A stretch of 64,000 nucleotides of DNA from Aristolochia californica (taxonomy: Eukaryota; Streptophyta; Magnoliopsida; Piperales; Aristolochiaceae), in NCBI GenBank assembly GCA_029961685.1, contig JARWKL010000005.1, positions 42,135,357 to 42,199,356 of the forward strand, in the 5' to 3' direction. The translations under genes were made by a program, and so were the position numbers. The notes beneath the pieces were generated by a model, which saw only the letters and a program-made list of their open reading frames with translations, searched no databases and was not told where the DNA came from. Shown one piece after another: positions 1 through 13,705 of the stretch (its first letter is position 1; each line of letters begins with the position of its first letter).

Positions 1-470
1 TGTTGAAAAACTTGATTTTGAGAAGAAAGATGAATTGTTAGGGCTTCCGAAAGGTTGGGATGAGCCTGGATCTCGTGATGGCGTCTCAGCAACAAGGGAT
101 AAAATCCTGAAGTAGAAAAGGGATAGTGGGGAAGAAGAAGAAAAGGAAGTACTCCATGAAAGTGGAAAGAGGAAAAAAAAAACATAAAATTTCTCTCTAG
201 GAGAAGATTGTTGTTGAGAAAGAGCTGGAGGAATATTATAAGTTGGACTATGAAGACACTATCGGAGACTTGAAGACATGATTCAAGTATGTATCTGTCC
301 CATCTAACAGATACATATTAACTTCAAAGGAAATTCTATTGATGGATGATTAGGATTTTAGCCAATATATTTCTCTGAAAAAACTTGGTCATAGCAAACT
401 GAATGGAAAGTATCTAAAGAGAAGATATGCCAATTGAAAAAGAACAAGAAGTCGCTCTTGCAAGGGGAGG
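1..470 (+). pseudogene. KRI1 pseudogene fragment (truncated by window edge)
   Basis: The plus strand carries a decayed copy of the KRI1 middle and C-terminal region. It is recognisable against the intact gene at 13139-15013 by shared stretches such as LLGLPKGWDEPGSRDG and EKELEEYYKLDYEDTIGDL. A TAG stop interrupts it right after the motif KILK (about 112-114). More stops and frame changes follow, for example near 282 and 350. The glutamate run is much shorter than in the intact gene. Similarity ends near 465, before the basic C-terminus. It is inverted relative to the intact gene, and its upstream part lies outside the window. It is not expected to make a functional protein. Confidence 0.9.
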
Positions 471-519
471 AAGAATTTTTCCCCCTTCGCTCCCGAAACT
501 TGTTTGTGCTTATTCTTTG

Positions 520-1870
520 TAATTTTCACAGAGAGTCATCTTTGAAAGGTTAATCCTTGAAATCTGGTAGGTTTGTGTCTTAGTGTTCTTGGAATGCGTT
601 TAGAAAATATTATTGGAGAACTTGGTGAGATTGTTGAATCATTTCCTCCTGATATTAAGGTAGGAAAAGTAAACCTTGTTTCCCATATGTCTTAGATCCT
701 TATAAGCAATCTTTGAACAGTTTGTACTCGGTAATGGGAAAGCCTCTCTGAGATACTCCTGTCCTATCTATATGACTTTCACATATCTCAATCTGTATGT
801 GTTTAGTTCTTCAAAATCCACCAGCTTAAAAATTAATAAATGTTATATTGAACTACAGATGGCATTGGTGGTTATTGCTCGAAATCAACTTCTTATTACC
901 ATAGCTGAAAGTTCCTGGGAAATTTTAGATATCTCTGGATCTGATGTTACTGATCTTGGCCTTGGAAAAGTAGAGCCGTCTATATAAGGTACCTGGCCAT
1001 TCCTTGCTTTGGTTAGAATACCAACTCTTTGCTAGGTCTCATTATCTTTTCTTTGGCCACTTGAATTGTTTTGGGTAGCTTTTCTGATCACTATTATTAT
1101 CCTTGAGTCCTAATTTGATATTCAAACAGCTGGTGTCAGAGAATTAGGGAATTTGGTGTTTCCAGGATATTTAAGCACTATTTATAGGAAACATTAAGAT
1201 GGGGGTATGTTCTCTTCTTTTGTATTATGATCGGTTTCATTTCCTTTAACAGTTGAGAGATCTGAAGAAGATAAGTCTCTACTATCTTAATTTTAGTAAC
1301 TGCGTTGAACTTTATGAATGGTTTACTGACATCCATGATCTGTGCATGCATATGTATGCTAAAGGCAATATTTGGAAATTGTTGTTGCATTGACTGAGAA
1401 GATCTTGTTTTCTTTACTTGAGACTGTCGTTAAAATGGGTATCCATGTGCATGTGTGGATTTTATCCTTTTAGAGTAGATTGTTGCAGCCTTTGGGTTTT
1501 AACTAGCAGAAGTTAAATCCAATTGCAGTGGTTTCCCAACAACAATTTTACTGTACGTAGTTGCGCGTACATGTTGATGCGAAAATTAAAGGATGTTGAA
1601 GAAGATTCTTGGGAGGAGCTGGATAGTGCTGACATAGCTGATGGTTCTCACTCACTTCGCTGGCTCATATGAGTATGCTCTTTACACTTTGCGAGCCTTA
1701 CATTTTTCCATTTGTAAGATTGGAGTGATATAGAGGAATGAAGAAAATGGAAACATCTGATTCAAGCTTGTAAACCTTCATGTTTCCCCTTTGACAGCCA
1801 ACAATTGAAGATCGCTTGAGGCAGACTTCGGTGGTTGTTCACTTCTTCTGTAGGGTGTTGTACGGTGTGC
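520..1870 (+). pseudogene. Decayed RNI-like / leucine-rich-repeat gene fragment (tentative)
   Basis: Short exon-like islands read on the plus strand: one near 600-660 (RLENIIGELGEIVESFPPDIK), one near 858-985 (containing ILDISGSDVTDLGLGKVE), one near 1130-1330 and one near 1570-1670 (KLKDVEEDSWEELDSADIAD). The phrase LDISGSDVTDLGL is typical of LRRs in plant RNI-like/F-box proteins, and the island order suits a spliced gene. Stops between and within the islands, and the lack of a continuous model, suggest a remnant. It lies directly after the KRI1 fragment, so the two may have arrived together. The family assignment is from memory of RNI-like proteins and is uncertain. Confidence 0.4.
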
Positions 1871-1900
1871 TCGGAAACTGCAAGTGTCGTCCAATAGTTC

Positions 1901-2756
1901 TCAAATAAACAAAAGAAAAAGTTCATTGCTATGTAAATGTCTTCTCCATGTTATACAAAACCCCCTTTCAGCAGTAACGACTAATGAGGCACTCTCCCAT
2001 TTGACTACTTGCACGTAAGGGGCCTCCCTTGCCCTGCCGTGATATGCCCCCTTTTCAGAATAACAAACATGGCTATTGCTTTTTTTTTTTTTTGTTCCAT
2101 CCAAAATAAATGTGGCGCTTGTAAAGAGCAAACTTTTCACTTTCACTGATGATTGAAAATACAAAAATCAAAACAAGGTGAATGTTGAATTTTACAGTTT
2201 CAAAACTTTTTGAGATTATTGTGGAGGCTATACTCACCATTTGCAGCCGACAAGAGAATAGGAAAGACAGAGGAAAACACAAATGATACACAACTTTAAA
2301 TATGTTTTGGCGATATGAATAGTAGATTTCTAACAAACCTTAGATTTCCTAGTGTTTTGTCTAGAAGATAGCAAACATGCGGCTTAATCACAACTAATAG
2401 AGGCTTGTTATATAAAAACTAAAAAAGTATCCACTAGGGCAAAAAAATAATTAATTGTGACACTCGAGAACTTGGAGCGGAGAATTATACAGATGCAGAA
2501 AAATCTGCATTCACGTTCAATATAATTTTTAACCTGCAGAACAATGCAAAGAACGACAGCTGTATGCCTGCAAAAACGCAATGCCCCCAGCCCTGAGGTT
2601 GGTCTAGAGTTATTCCACTGAAGAACTTTTATTTTCGGAACTGAAGAAGACACCCAATTGGCTTGACGCCACACAAGTTACAGCTACGAAGACTGCATGC
2701 AACGCCAATTCCTTACACGTTCTATATGAACTCGGGCAATCACAAAATTTGCTCAT
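1901..2756. other. Intergenic / aconitase 3' flank
   Basis: There is no credible gene here. Short open frames on the minus strand lack family resemblance or splice logic. The part next to 2756 should hold the aconitase 3' UTR and polyadenylation region. Confidence 0.5.
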
Positions 2757-5700
2757 TCACTGATTTGAATTGGTCAGGTTTCTTAAGACGAATGGTAGAA
2801 TACCACCGTGGTTGAAATACTCCAACTCCACCTGCACATCCCAAGACAACGCATCCTCAGCCAAACAATGAAAGAAAAAAGAAAAAAAAAGCTACCCTGT
2901 TACACACTATTCTTATGATTAGTATTTGATATTTTGAAACAATTTCACCCAATCTTATTTCCACTATTTTCTCAAGGCAAATAAAGATGAGTTACCTCTG
3001 TGTCAAAACGAGCTGTGCAGGTGAAAGATTTGCCCGTGTCAGTTGTGACAGTAACATCTTGACCAGGCCTTATCTCGCTCACATTATTTGGCAGGTCAAC
3101 GGTGTACCTCTCGTGTCCAGTCAAGCCAAGTGAATCAGCATCCTCACCAGCCTTGAAACATAGAGGAATAATACCCATACCCACCAAATTGCTGCGATGA
3201 ATCCGCTCAAAACTCTTGGCAACCACAGCTTTCACTCCCTGAGAAGTGGGTGATAAGAAATAATAAGGAAAAAAAAATGAAAAGAAGCATAGAACCACCA
3301 CTGAAATATAAAAAAATAAATGTATGAGATAAAATATCAAACCCACCAACAACATTGGACCCTTGGCAGCCCAATCTCGAGAACTGCCACTCCCATACTC
3401 TGCTCCAGCCAAAACAATGGTATCATGTCCATCGGCTTTGTACCTTGTCGCAGCATCAAAGACATAGAGCTTCTCCCCAGTGGGAATGTGAACGGTCTTT
3501 GGGCCCACTTCTCCATTCAGTAGCTTATTGACAAGACGTATATTAGCAAAAGTGCCCCTAGCCATTACTTCATCGTTACCACGACGGCTTCCATAAGAGT
3601 TAAAGTCTTTCCGGTCCACCCCACGCTCAAGTAGGTACTTAGCAGCAGGGCTGTCCTTGTGAATGCTACCTGCTGGAGAAATGTGATCAGTAGTAATACT
3701 GTCACCAAAATTAAGCAAGCAATACGCATCCTTCACTCCATGGGGCCCAGGTGGAGTCATAGTCATGCCCTTGAAGTAGGGGGGTTCATGAATGTAAGTT
3801 GAATTAGGATCCCATGAGTAAAGAGTGCTAGCTGGCACTTCAAGCTGGTTCCACATTGAATTGCCCTGGGTAATGGCCTCATAGGTGCTCTTGAACATAT
3901 CAGGCAAAACACTCGATTGAACAACCTGGAAGAGCAAATGTGTTTAACTTTGGAAATTAGAAATTATCAAAGATTGCAACTGTATAGACACCCCTAAGAG
4001 CACATACCTCTGCAATTTCTTCAGTTGAGGGCCATATATCCTTGAAATACACGCTCTTGCCATCTTTGCTAGTTCCAATTGGCTCCTTTTCGAAATCAAT
4101 ATCAACCTGAAAAGAGAACACATAACAAAAATCAGTGTCAGCATAACTACTGCAAATATTGACATGGAGAAAATATGAGCTACAAAATAAAGTAATTACC
4201 GTGCCAGCAAGAGCATAAGCAACAACAAGGGGAGGTGAAGCAAGATAATTAGCTCTAGTGAGGGGGTGCACTCTTCCTTCAAAGTTCCGGTTCCCTGAGA
4301 GAACAGCAGCAGCAACAATATCTGCCAAAACAAAATGGAATTTGATGAATGCACCATCGACCGATTTAACTTCGTACAAATATTGCAGGGTTAATTTCAT
4401 AAACTGTAGCTTATAAGGCATAAAATGACAGGTTACCATTTTCTGTAATAGCAGAAGCAACTGACTCATCAAGATCTCCAGAGTTTCCTATGCATGTTGT
4501 GCATCCATACCCAACAATTTGGAACCCTTGCTGATCCAAATATTTTTGTAGGCCACTACATTCAGCAAATTTAAAGACATAGTCATTACGTTTCTGCACA
4601 GTGCACAATGCACAGGCATTCTAAAATATTTCAAGTAGAAGAAACTAACAAAGTGAACAGGTTTGCAAAGAAATGTGATACCTCTTCTGCAAATATTTGG
4701 TGACTACTCCAGAACCTGGGGCAAGACTTGTTTTAATCCATGGTTTAACCTGAAAGTTTAATCAGTTCAAATTAAAATGGATTGACAGCTGCACAGCATG
4801 ATGTCTAGAAAAGAACAATAGAACAATTTAAAACATAATTGAAAGAGTATGTTGATCATTTAAATGTTGACATACCTCCAGGCCCAATTCACAGGCCTTC
4901 TTTGCAACTAAGGCAGCCCCAAGCATGACACTAGGATTTGAGGTATTTGTGCAGCTGGTAATGGCTGCAATGACAACACTACCATGCTTCAGCTCAGCAG
5001 GCTGTCCATGGAATGAAAATTTTGCAACTTTGTCCTGTGTTTCTTTTGGTACAGCGAACCCCTGTATGTCAAATATGCATGTTACATGTATTAAAGGAGA
5101 ACTTTGTATAACATACATGAAAACACCCAAAATAAACAGAATAAGGCGCTTTTTTCCTGTTTTCTATTTCAAATGAGAACATAACAACGTTGATAATATT
5201 CAGAGACTAAACTTCAATTAAACTGCAATTAAAGGGGTAATACTAAATAATCTCATTTGTGTCCGCATGGCGACAGAACTTGGTTTAAGTTACATTAGAC
5301 ATAGACAGAGTCTAGAGAAATTGCTCTAACGTTTGCAAGCTCGGCTGAAACAGTAATATGATTTTGTCAAGTGCCCAAGGAGCAAGGTACACAGGTTGCA
5401 GCATAGCTTGACCAAATTAATATGGTATTAAAAGGTGCAAATATGTAAAAAAGAGAGCATTTTACCTTGAAGCCAACTTTGCTATCAAGGCAAGAATGCC
5501 AATCTCCTTTCATTTCCTTCAAAGGAACTCTATCATGAGGCCTATCATGAAAAAAAGAAATTAGGTTAACGACCAATTTTAGAATGCAAAATACAAGTAC
5601 AAAGCCAATGAGGGCTGGGAAATTCCCTTCCTTCTCATTCAAAATTTTCATTTTTTAAGTAATTAAAGACAAATTTTCTGAAAAAAAGAGGTCACCTCTT

Positions 5701-8700
5701 GGGTCCTGAAACACAGGGTTCAACATCCACAAGATCCAGTTGCAGATAAGATGAATATGTCCTTTCTGTTTGAGGCTGCATCACCCAAGGAAGATCACTT
5801 AAATCTGATTATAACCCACTCAATGGTAAGAGAGAATTAGAGAAAGCCATTATTTACCTAGTAAAAAACATAAATTAGATTTACCTCATTGTAATCCACA
5901 AACATTTTGTTTGCTCGGAGATAGGCTTCTATCATTGCAACCTTCTCTCAAAAAAGAAAACAGTGATCAAAACCCATAATGCAACTCGTTAACATAGCTT
6001 GACAATTTTAGAAGATACATACAGTTTCATCACTTCTCCCTGTCAGTTTGAGATACTGTAGAGTTACATGATCAACAGGGAAGAATCCCATAGTTGCTCC
6101 ATACTCAGGCGACATATTAGCAATTGTGGCTCGGTCAGCTAATGATAGTTCTCTCATGCCCTCACCTTCATGTCGTACAAAAAATTAGAACATCAGCAGA
6201 ATGGGATAAAAAAGCTATTGTCCACCAATTCAATAGCAAGAGGATAAATAACATTACCATAGAACTCAACAAACTTGCCAACGACACCATGCTTCCTCAA
6301 CATTTGGGTCACTGTTAAGACCAAGTCAGTTGCTGTCACGCCATTGTGTAATTTTCCCGACAACTTGAACCCCACAACACCAGGCAATACCATACTCATT
6401 GGCTGCCAAGACAGAAATAAAGAATTAGTATAAAAATTTTCAGAAAAATCATCAAGGATTTGGAAGGTGTATGCATGTTGCCAAGACAATGTGTTAACAA
6501 ACCCCACATTATCAAGAATAGGGAAGCGTAAGCACAAGCTTATCTTGAAATAGATATATCTCAAGGAGACAGGAAAGTTTTTCCAGGTTGTCAATGAGAA
6601 AGATCTCAGGAAAAAACGGATGTCTAGGTTAGACATTTCGATAGACAAGCTTTTACCATGCAAATCAGGAGTTTGATTTCTGACTCAGACAAAGGCCTAT
6701 TAATATTGAAACTAAGAAAGAAGAAGCAAATCATCTAGCATATCAATATCAAGCAAAAACAGTTAGATGCCACAAGAAAAATATTTTTATTGTTTTTTAG
6801 AGAGTGCCGAGAAGCTTTTATTGAAATAATCATAATAATAATAACAAAAATATTAAAATAACAATAATAATAATAATTGAACATAGTACATAGTTGTACA
6901 AAAATTTAATTGTGGCTCATTAAAAAAAAAAAAGGAACAACACAGAGAGCTCCAGGAAAAAAAATTTAACACTATTTCAAAAGCAATGTTTTCTTCTCAA
7001 GCAGGGAATCAATATTAGCAAAGACAAGGAATATATAGATAAAGTAAATACAGAAAACAAATTTTTATACCTGGCCAAGCATTGCTGCCTCTGCTTCAAT
7101 TCCTCCAACACCCCAGCCAGCAACTCCCAGTCCATCAATCATAGTGGTATGAGAATCAGTGCCAACCACACTGTCAGGGTAGAGTATGCCATTGCTGTTG
7201 AAAACAACACGGCCAAGGTATTCCAAATTTACCTGACATTTTAACAAAGTAATTTACTACATTATTCAAAGAGATACCTACTGGTAACATCAATCTTACT
7301 ATAACTATTCATAATCACCAAAATATACATAATTCCAAAAACCAATACCTGGTGCACAATTCCAGACCCTGGAGGTACCACAAGCATGTTTCGAAATGCT
7401 TTAGATCCCCATTTAAGGAAACCAAATCTTTCCTTGTTGCGTTGAAACTCAAGCTCCATGTTTGCCTGGACTGCATTCTTTGACCTTGCCACATCAACCT
7501 GGACAGAATGATCAACAACAAGATCTACTGGGACCTGTACACATAATTTTCACCTTAAATGCAAACAAATAGGAGATAATAAGCTGATGAATTAGAGATT
7601 CTCGCAAAAAAGTTCATTGTCACACAAGCATGATTGTGAATAGGACCCACCAAGGGATTGATCTTATTAGAATCACTGCCAAGATTGTTCATAGCATCTC
7701 GCATGCAAGCAAGATCCACAACAGCTGGCACACCAGTAAAATCCTGTATAGGAAGAATCAGCATAGAGCAAATCCCAAAAGCAAAACAACCATAACCCAT
7801 CTAATACACTTCTGGTGACACACCTGCAAAAGAACACGGGCAGGCTTAAAGGGAATCTCTACTTGGTTAGGAGAAGTATTTTCCCAATCAATTATTTTCT
7901 CAACATCCTCCTTAGTGACCTGGAAATTATCACAGTTCCGAATTGCAGATTCAAGCAGTATCCTGATAGAGTATGGCAATTTATCTGCAACAAAGAAATA
8001 AATTTAGAACATAACTCGCTTCCAGCTACTGTTTAGAAAAGTGATAAACTGTAATGAACGTTTTAGCAGATAATGAAGTCACAGAATGAGCTCTCAACGG
8101 CAAGCAATTAAACCAAACTTTAAAAAGTGCAATTAAACCAAAAAAATAGCTTATTGAAAGTATAACTATCAGTATAAAAATGGAAGAAATGGAGAGAGTC
8201 ACAACCTCCAAATCCACCAGATCATGAAGATAAAATGCACATCATTACCTATCCGAGGATCATTGAGAGCTGGTAAACTGTAGAACTTCCCAAAATCTCC
8301 ACCACCAGGCTTTGGGAGACCGGTCAAAATGCCCTTGTATGCATTTTCAGAAGCTGAATCATAGAACTTAGCAATTAAAATTTGCACATAGAAACCAAAC
8401 AAAAACATTCATCAGCTACATATGGTAATGTATTTATCTCTTCATTTGGACAAAATGTGTCACCAATCCTTTCTTATCCATGTCATGCATCCCTCCGAAA
8501 TGCGGATTGTCTAGATGCCTTTCAATCAAATTTACAATTCAATATGTGATGTGATTACCAATACTCTAAAATTCAAAATTTCACCAGAAACACGAATTAG
8601 TAACGATCATCCAACAAACGAAGGTCTAGAAAACAAGACATTTGACCCTCAGCACTCCAGATTCAAAGTGCCACAATACATGTCAGTTGCTTTATAGCAT

Positions 8701-9401
8701 GTTGATACGCTTATCTCTATCATAACAGATAATGTGAAACAATTCGAAGAGATCGATCTAAGTTTCTCTCCTTATCAACGGCAGCAGCATCACAGATATA
8801 AACAGTATAAGTCACAAAACCGTAAACAAATAAACATAGAGAGTCGTACGGCCTCATTAAAACACAACGTTTTCATTCATTTGGGCAAGACAACTCGAGA
8901 ATCAATAGAGCGAACTATTTCGGCAAACGGAAGACTCTCTTCTTAGCAAAAAAAAACCCGCAAACATTTAAAGAACGCGAAAGAAAAAAAAAAAAAAACT
9001 ATACGATCTTGCATGGTCAACGATCAAAACAAAAGGTCAAAATGGACAACTCAAACCTTGAAGGATTTAGAATTTCACAAACAAGTAAAAAAACACTGAG
9101 GAGATGCAATACCCATGGTGGCGATCTTGCGCTCGAATCTCTCGATCACAGCAGTCGAACTCCTGATCTGAGCACGCAGACTAACCGGCGACCGCCAATC
9201 GACACCGTGCCTCCAAGAATTCGAAGAAAGAAACGGTCTAACCACAGACGGCGCGGTCCTGGCAAAACTCACCGATCGGTAATTCAAAAGCGAAGCAGGA
9301 GACGCGGAAGGAGGCGAAGCAAGGTTCCTCGGTACAAAAGAAGGAAACCTAACCCTAGCAGATGTTCTTGCAAGACCGGCTGAAGCAGCTCTTATATACA
9401 T
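2757..9401 (-). CDS. ACO: Aconitate hydratase, mitochondrial-type (19 coding exons, 995 aa)
   Basis: Converts citrate to isocitrate in the TCA cycle using a 4Fe-4S cluster; plant forms act in mitochondria and cytosol. Nineteen exons join in frame with GT-AG borders: 9113-9401, 8249-8353, 7824-7984, 7651-7743, 7349-7534, 7071-7232, 6258-6402, 6023-6165, 5885-5941, 5696-5775, 5466-5541, 4876-5061, 4682-4749, 4437-4555, 4200-4321, 4008-4106, 3347-3925, 2996-3238, 2757-2831. The first roughly 95 residues are Ser/Arg/Ala-rich and acid-poor, as in a mitochondrial presequence. An internal Met at about residue 96 begins the cytosolic-type enzyme. Cluster cysteines are near residues 536 (SCTN), 602 and 605 (GCTTCIGN). 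The swivel-domain motif [13 protein letters not shown] is intact. The length matches plant family members of about 990 aa. The start at 9401 was chosen because MYIRAAS opens the presequence; a Met 20 codons upstream is possible. It looks functional. Confidence 0.97.
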
Positions 9402-10549
9402 GATGGAAGTGATATGAACCTGCCTAAAATGATGCGAACAAAGGTTGGTTCTTCCGAGCAAGTATGACGTTCCTTCCGTGAGGAAAAAAAAAAGACGACC
9501 GTCGCCGGCCCTGCTAGGTGTTGAAAGAAGTTTCCGAACTTACCGTCGCCAGCGCTGTTCGAGATCGGAAGAAGGTTGAAGGACACTGTAGCCCGATTGG
9601 AAAAATTTAATCAGCGCCGGGTCGCGCCTCTTCAACTCAGTGTGCTGAGTCTCGCGCCGGACCGGGCCGACTGAACCGATCCAACCCAAACCAATTTGGA
9701 CCGGGTCAACTCAGTGAGTCAACAAGGCCGAAACAAAAACAAAAAAAAAACACTAGACCCGTTCTCTTTAGCATATTGTTCTAACCTTGTTTGTAAATTT
9801 TTAATCATGTCGCATGATCAAGAGATTCTATTATTCGATGTTCTAAATTTACAAATACAAACATTAATGGGAAAAATGAGACGGATGATGAGGACAGAAT
9901 TAATAAATATACATGAGAAATTGGATAGGGCAGAAAAGGGAAACAATGGCGGCACCCATAATTTGTTCTGAATATCCTAAGGAACAAAAAGGACCTAAAA
10001 AGAAAATTAAGTATTCAATTGAAACTTATGATAAAAATAAATTTAAAATATTTAGGTATTTTTATTATTAATATTTTTAAAATATATATATTTAAGTGAC
10101 TATTGTTATTATTATTTATTCTTAAAAAATATTTAGAGGAATTTATTATTAATATTTATTTTAAATTGTTGCGGTCCGGGAATGAGATCCGATACGAATG
10201 TAGATGACCATGATTGTTTGGCGTTCAAATTTGTTGAAATTAAAAACAAAAAAAATGAAAGATTTTGATGTCTTATTTTAGAGGCTTTACATTTTTATAT
10301 TTATAAATCCTGCTTTGCGTTTGGACTCCAAACAACTTAACTTCCCCTTATTAAATTAGGCAAATAAAATAAAAAAATAGTTAAGGGTCAGTATGACAGA
10401 ATCCGATTATTCATTATCCCCATTGTAAGTGATATTCGTTCGTTATTTTCTTCCTAATTTTATTGGCATTTCTCCAAAATTCCTTTCATATGGTACTTTC
10501 TTCTATTTTTTTATTGGTTTCTGGTTTTCTTTATCATATTAGAAACGGG
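9402..10549. other. Aconitase upstream region, AT-rich
   Basis: This should hold the aconitase 5' UTR and promoter (minus-strand gene). Around 9600-9720 a GC-rich patch repeats CCG/ACCGGG-like motifs that resemble transposon-derived sequence. Beyond 9990 it becomes very AT-rich. No gene is seen. Confidence 0.5.
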
Positions 10550-12120
10550 ACTACAGATCATTTAACGGACTACATCTCGTCTTTGGGGACATAACTTTAA
10601 GGCAGATTTTGAGCATGCTAATTCGGAATTTCTCTTTCTTCAAAGAGGGGTTCTAGAACAGATACTGGAGGTTGCTCAGCTCCTTTACGAGTTCTGTGGA
10701 GATTCTGATTCTTTGACATCTGAAAGGGACATAAATGGAGAGTGTTCTGCACATGAATCCTGAAACAATACATAAAACATTAGCCCAGTAAAGGACAAAT
10801 TACACTAAACTTGAGATCCTGACAGAATTCCTGAAACAATACATAAAACATTAGCCCAGTAAAGGACAAATTACACTAAACTTGAGATCCTGACAGAATT
10901 GTAAAGAAAGAATGGTCCTGAAAAAACCAGATCATACAACAGGTGGAGCAGAACAAAGCCAAATAGCGAGAAGCAACAATAGAAACATGAAAACTGCAGA
11001 GAACAAAAGGTTCAAAGGAGTTTCAAGGAAGTTTCCTAGAATAATGTTCAACAACAACATATTACAGTTTCGGTTGTAAGGGATTCATTGGATGTGATGT
11101 AAATGTGAAAGAAGCTGAAGAAGAAGAAGAAGACGACGAAGCTGACAATAATAAAAGTTCTGTTAGAAAATGCAGCGTATATGTCAAAATATCTCAAACT
11201 ACTTGCGATGTCAAAAACATGCGATATTTAAGAACCATAGTATTGGGAATAAACAAATGTTATCAAAGTGTAGTAAAAAAATCTTAAACAGCCATCTGGA
11301 TCTTTCCGTATCTACATAGCAGAATAACATAGATGCAAGAGCATTTTCTCATTGTTGAACAATGTTAGAGTGAGAGCTTGGATTCATGAAGGGCATGCTC
11401 CAAAACCCATTATCCAGAAATGGCTCGCCCAGGCCATTTGCTAGAAGTAAATGCATTTACTACTGAAAGGTTCTGTAACAGATGAAGCACTCAGGCACAT
11501 TTAGTCAAAGAACATATCTGCTGAGTTCTTTCATTGAATAACGGGAAGCAGAAAAAAACTAATTAACTTAACTTGAAGCATGGCCATTATGGACCATTAT
11601 TGTAAATTTAACATCCCATTTTTAGTCAGTCATTAAATCACCACAACCAAAGTCTCTAATAACTTATTCTAAACAAATGCTAATGAGAAAAATTGAACTG
11701 ACACAGACTGATGTAAGTAGAAAAAAATAGCATTTGATGGAAGAAGTAAAACAATTGAAAAAGATTGCATGACAGGAAAAAAAAAAACCCTGCAAGATCA
11801 AATTGTTCTGATCATAAATCAGGGAGTCTCTTTCAATCACATCCATGATGATACATGAGGGTTCTGGCATCTTCTCTTCCTCAGTTCTGAAGTGCGGGGT
11901 AATTTTGACCGGCTCCTTAACTCAGGAAAAAAATCTCTATTTGCAGTCCTTGGAGATTCTCTATGATTTCGGTATGAAGCATAAGGACTTGCTTTGACGT
12001 GTCTTTAGCTGAATTTTGTGTTTTTTCCATAGTTGGTTTCAAAACTACAATTCTTGTAGGCAAATTGGGAGGGCTCAACTTTCACATCACTCTGAGATTT
12101 TTCTCAGCCTCATAGTACAA
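10550..12120 (-). pseudogene. TRM/LONGIFOLIA-like (DUF4378) pseudogene, copy A
   Basis: The minus strand holds pieces of a plant TRM/LONGIFOLIA-type protein. Near 12060 it reads LPTRIVVLKP, a hallmark of that family. Near 11820-11930 it reads FRTEEEKMPEPSCIIMD. Near 10640-10770 it reads DSCAEHSPF with a following PVSVLEPLFEE, another conserved family block. In-frame stops occur (for example after LRVM and in the last block), so it is decayed. The family is linked to cortical microtubule and cell-shape control. It is an inverted relative of copy B (18880-20330), but keeps about 530 bp (about 11250-11790) that B lacks, and carries a perfect 71-bp tandem duplication at 10759-10900. Confidence 0.75.
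10759..10900. repeat. 71-bp perfect tandem duplication
   Basis: Positions 10759-10829 are repeated without a visible mismatch at 10830-10900. The homologous stretch in copy B (about 20030-20100, opposite strand) has a single unit, so the duplication arose in copy A after the two copies separated. Confidence 0.95.
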
Positions 12121-12129
12121 CTTCTGTAG

Positions 12130-13138
12130 TTTTTTTTTAGAGCCAGTTTCTTGAAGTTCAAGTATACCAGAGCAAGTCCTAAATAAAGGAAACAACATGT
12201 GCAACTAGAATAAGTCGTTGTTCAAAGGCTATCCATCAGTATAGCTTTCCCACACTATGGTCATTTCTAGAACATTGAATGGTTTTATGATTCTTTATGG
12301 ATTTATGTTCTTTTCTCTGTGCTAAGCAAGGGAAGGAGACTTAGAACAATTAACAAACTAGACTAGCACTATTAACAAGGCAAAGCATCCTTCGTAACTC
12401 AAAAGAGACTTGATTCAAACTTCATAATTAGGGCATATAGCCAGCCTATCAGAAACATGCTCATACATCCACTAGTTATTATTAGATCCAGAAGAGAAAG
12501 AAAAGAAGATATCTCGAAACCTTTTCTACAAACTGGATACTTGGTGATTCCCTTCTCTTACTTCGTGTTTAATCAAGAGGAAGAGAAGTGCCACTGAGCC
12601 TATTACTAAGGATGATGGAAGGGTGACATCTAGCCCAAAGACTCATTTAGAATTATCTATTGTACAAACAGCCTTCTCTGCAAATGGTATGACTTATCAC
12701 TGCAGTAACAAATCTGCCAACTCAGAAATGTTACTATCATATGGAATTAACTTTATATGCATGTAAGTGTTTGAAGTAAAACAAGTATGCAATATGAAAT
12801 CTATCAACATCATTATAAAAAAATATAGTTAAATTAAAATTAATAATCATCAACTTGCATGAGAGGTATAAGAGGAATTTTTCAAACACCCAATAGGAAG
12901 ACATTTCCAACTGTACTAGACTGGTTCGCAACATGAAAACCTCCAAAATAGTTTCACAGGCAACTCTTGAAGAAATCAAATAAATTATATTCAAACCTGA
13001 GTTTGTAAACAAAATCCAGAATGTAACATTGCAATTGCTACCTTTTCCTTGGCAAGTCAGAAGTTCTTAGTTCCTATGAAAATGTAAAGAAGTTAACAAA
13101 GAAAAACAGGACAGATCAAACATGCAGCACCATTACTC
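12130..13138. other. Intergenic, KRI1 3' flank
   Basis: AT-rich DNA downstream of KRI1. Nothing beyond short unsupported frames is visible. Confidence 0.5.
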
Positions 13139-13674
13139 TCAGTGTTTATTCTGATTTTTTGCCTTTGGTGGCAATTTCCCATATGCCTTGAGCCTGGAAT
13201 ATGATAGCTTAAGTTCTGCTTGTCTCTGTCTTCTCCTACTTCGCCTGGATGTGCCTAATTCGCTGTTCAATTCCTCCTTTTGGGCTTTCCCTTCCTCCTC
13301 AGGCAACGATTTCTTCTTCTTCTTCGTATCAACCTTCTGATCTTCCAACTTCACCCCCTGCAAGAGCAACTTCTTGTTCTTTTTCAGGTGGTATCTCTTC
13401 TCTTTAGATACTTTCCATTCAGTTTGCCTATAAGGAGCAAGTTTTTTCAGAGAAACATATTGGCTCAAATCCTGATCATCCATCAATAGAATTTCCTTTG
13501 AAGTTAATCCGTATCTGTTAGATGGGACAGCTGCATACTTGAATCGTGTCTTCAAGTCTCCGATAGTGTCTTCATAGTCCAACTTATAATATTCCTCCAG
13601 CTCTTTCTCAACAGCAATCTTCTCCTGGAGAGAAATTTTACGTTTTCTTTTCCTCTTTCCACTTTCATGCAGTA

Positions 13675-13705
<31 letters not shown>

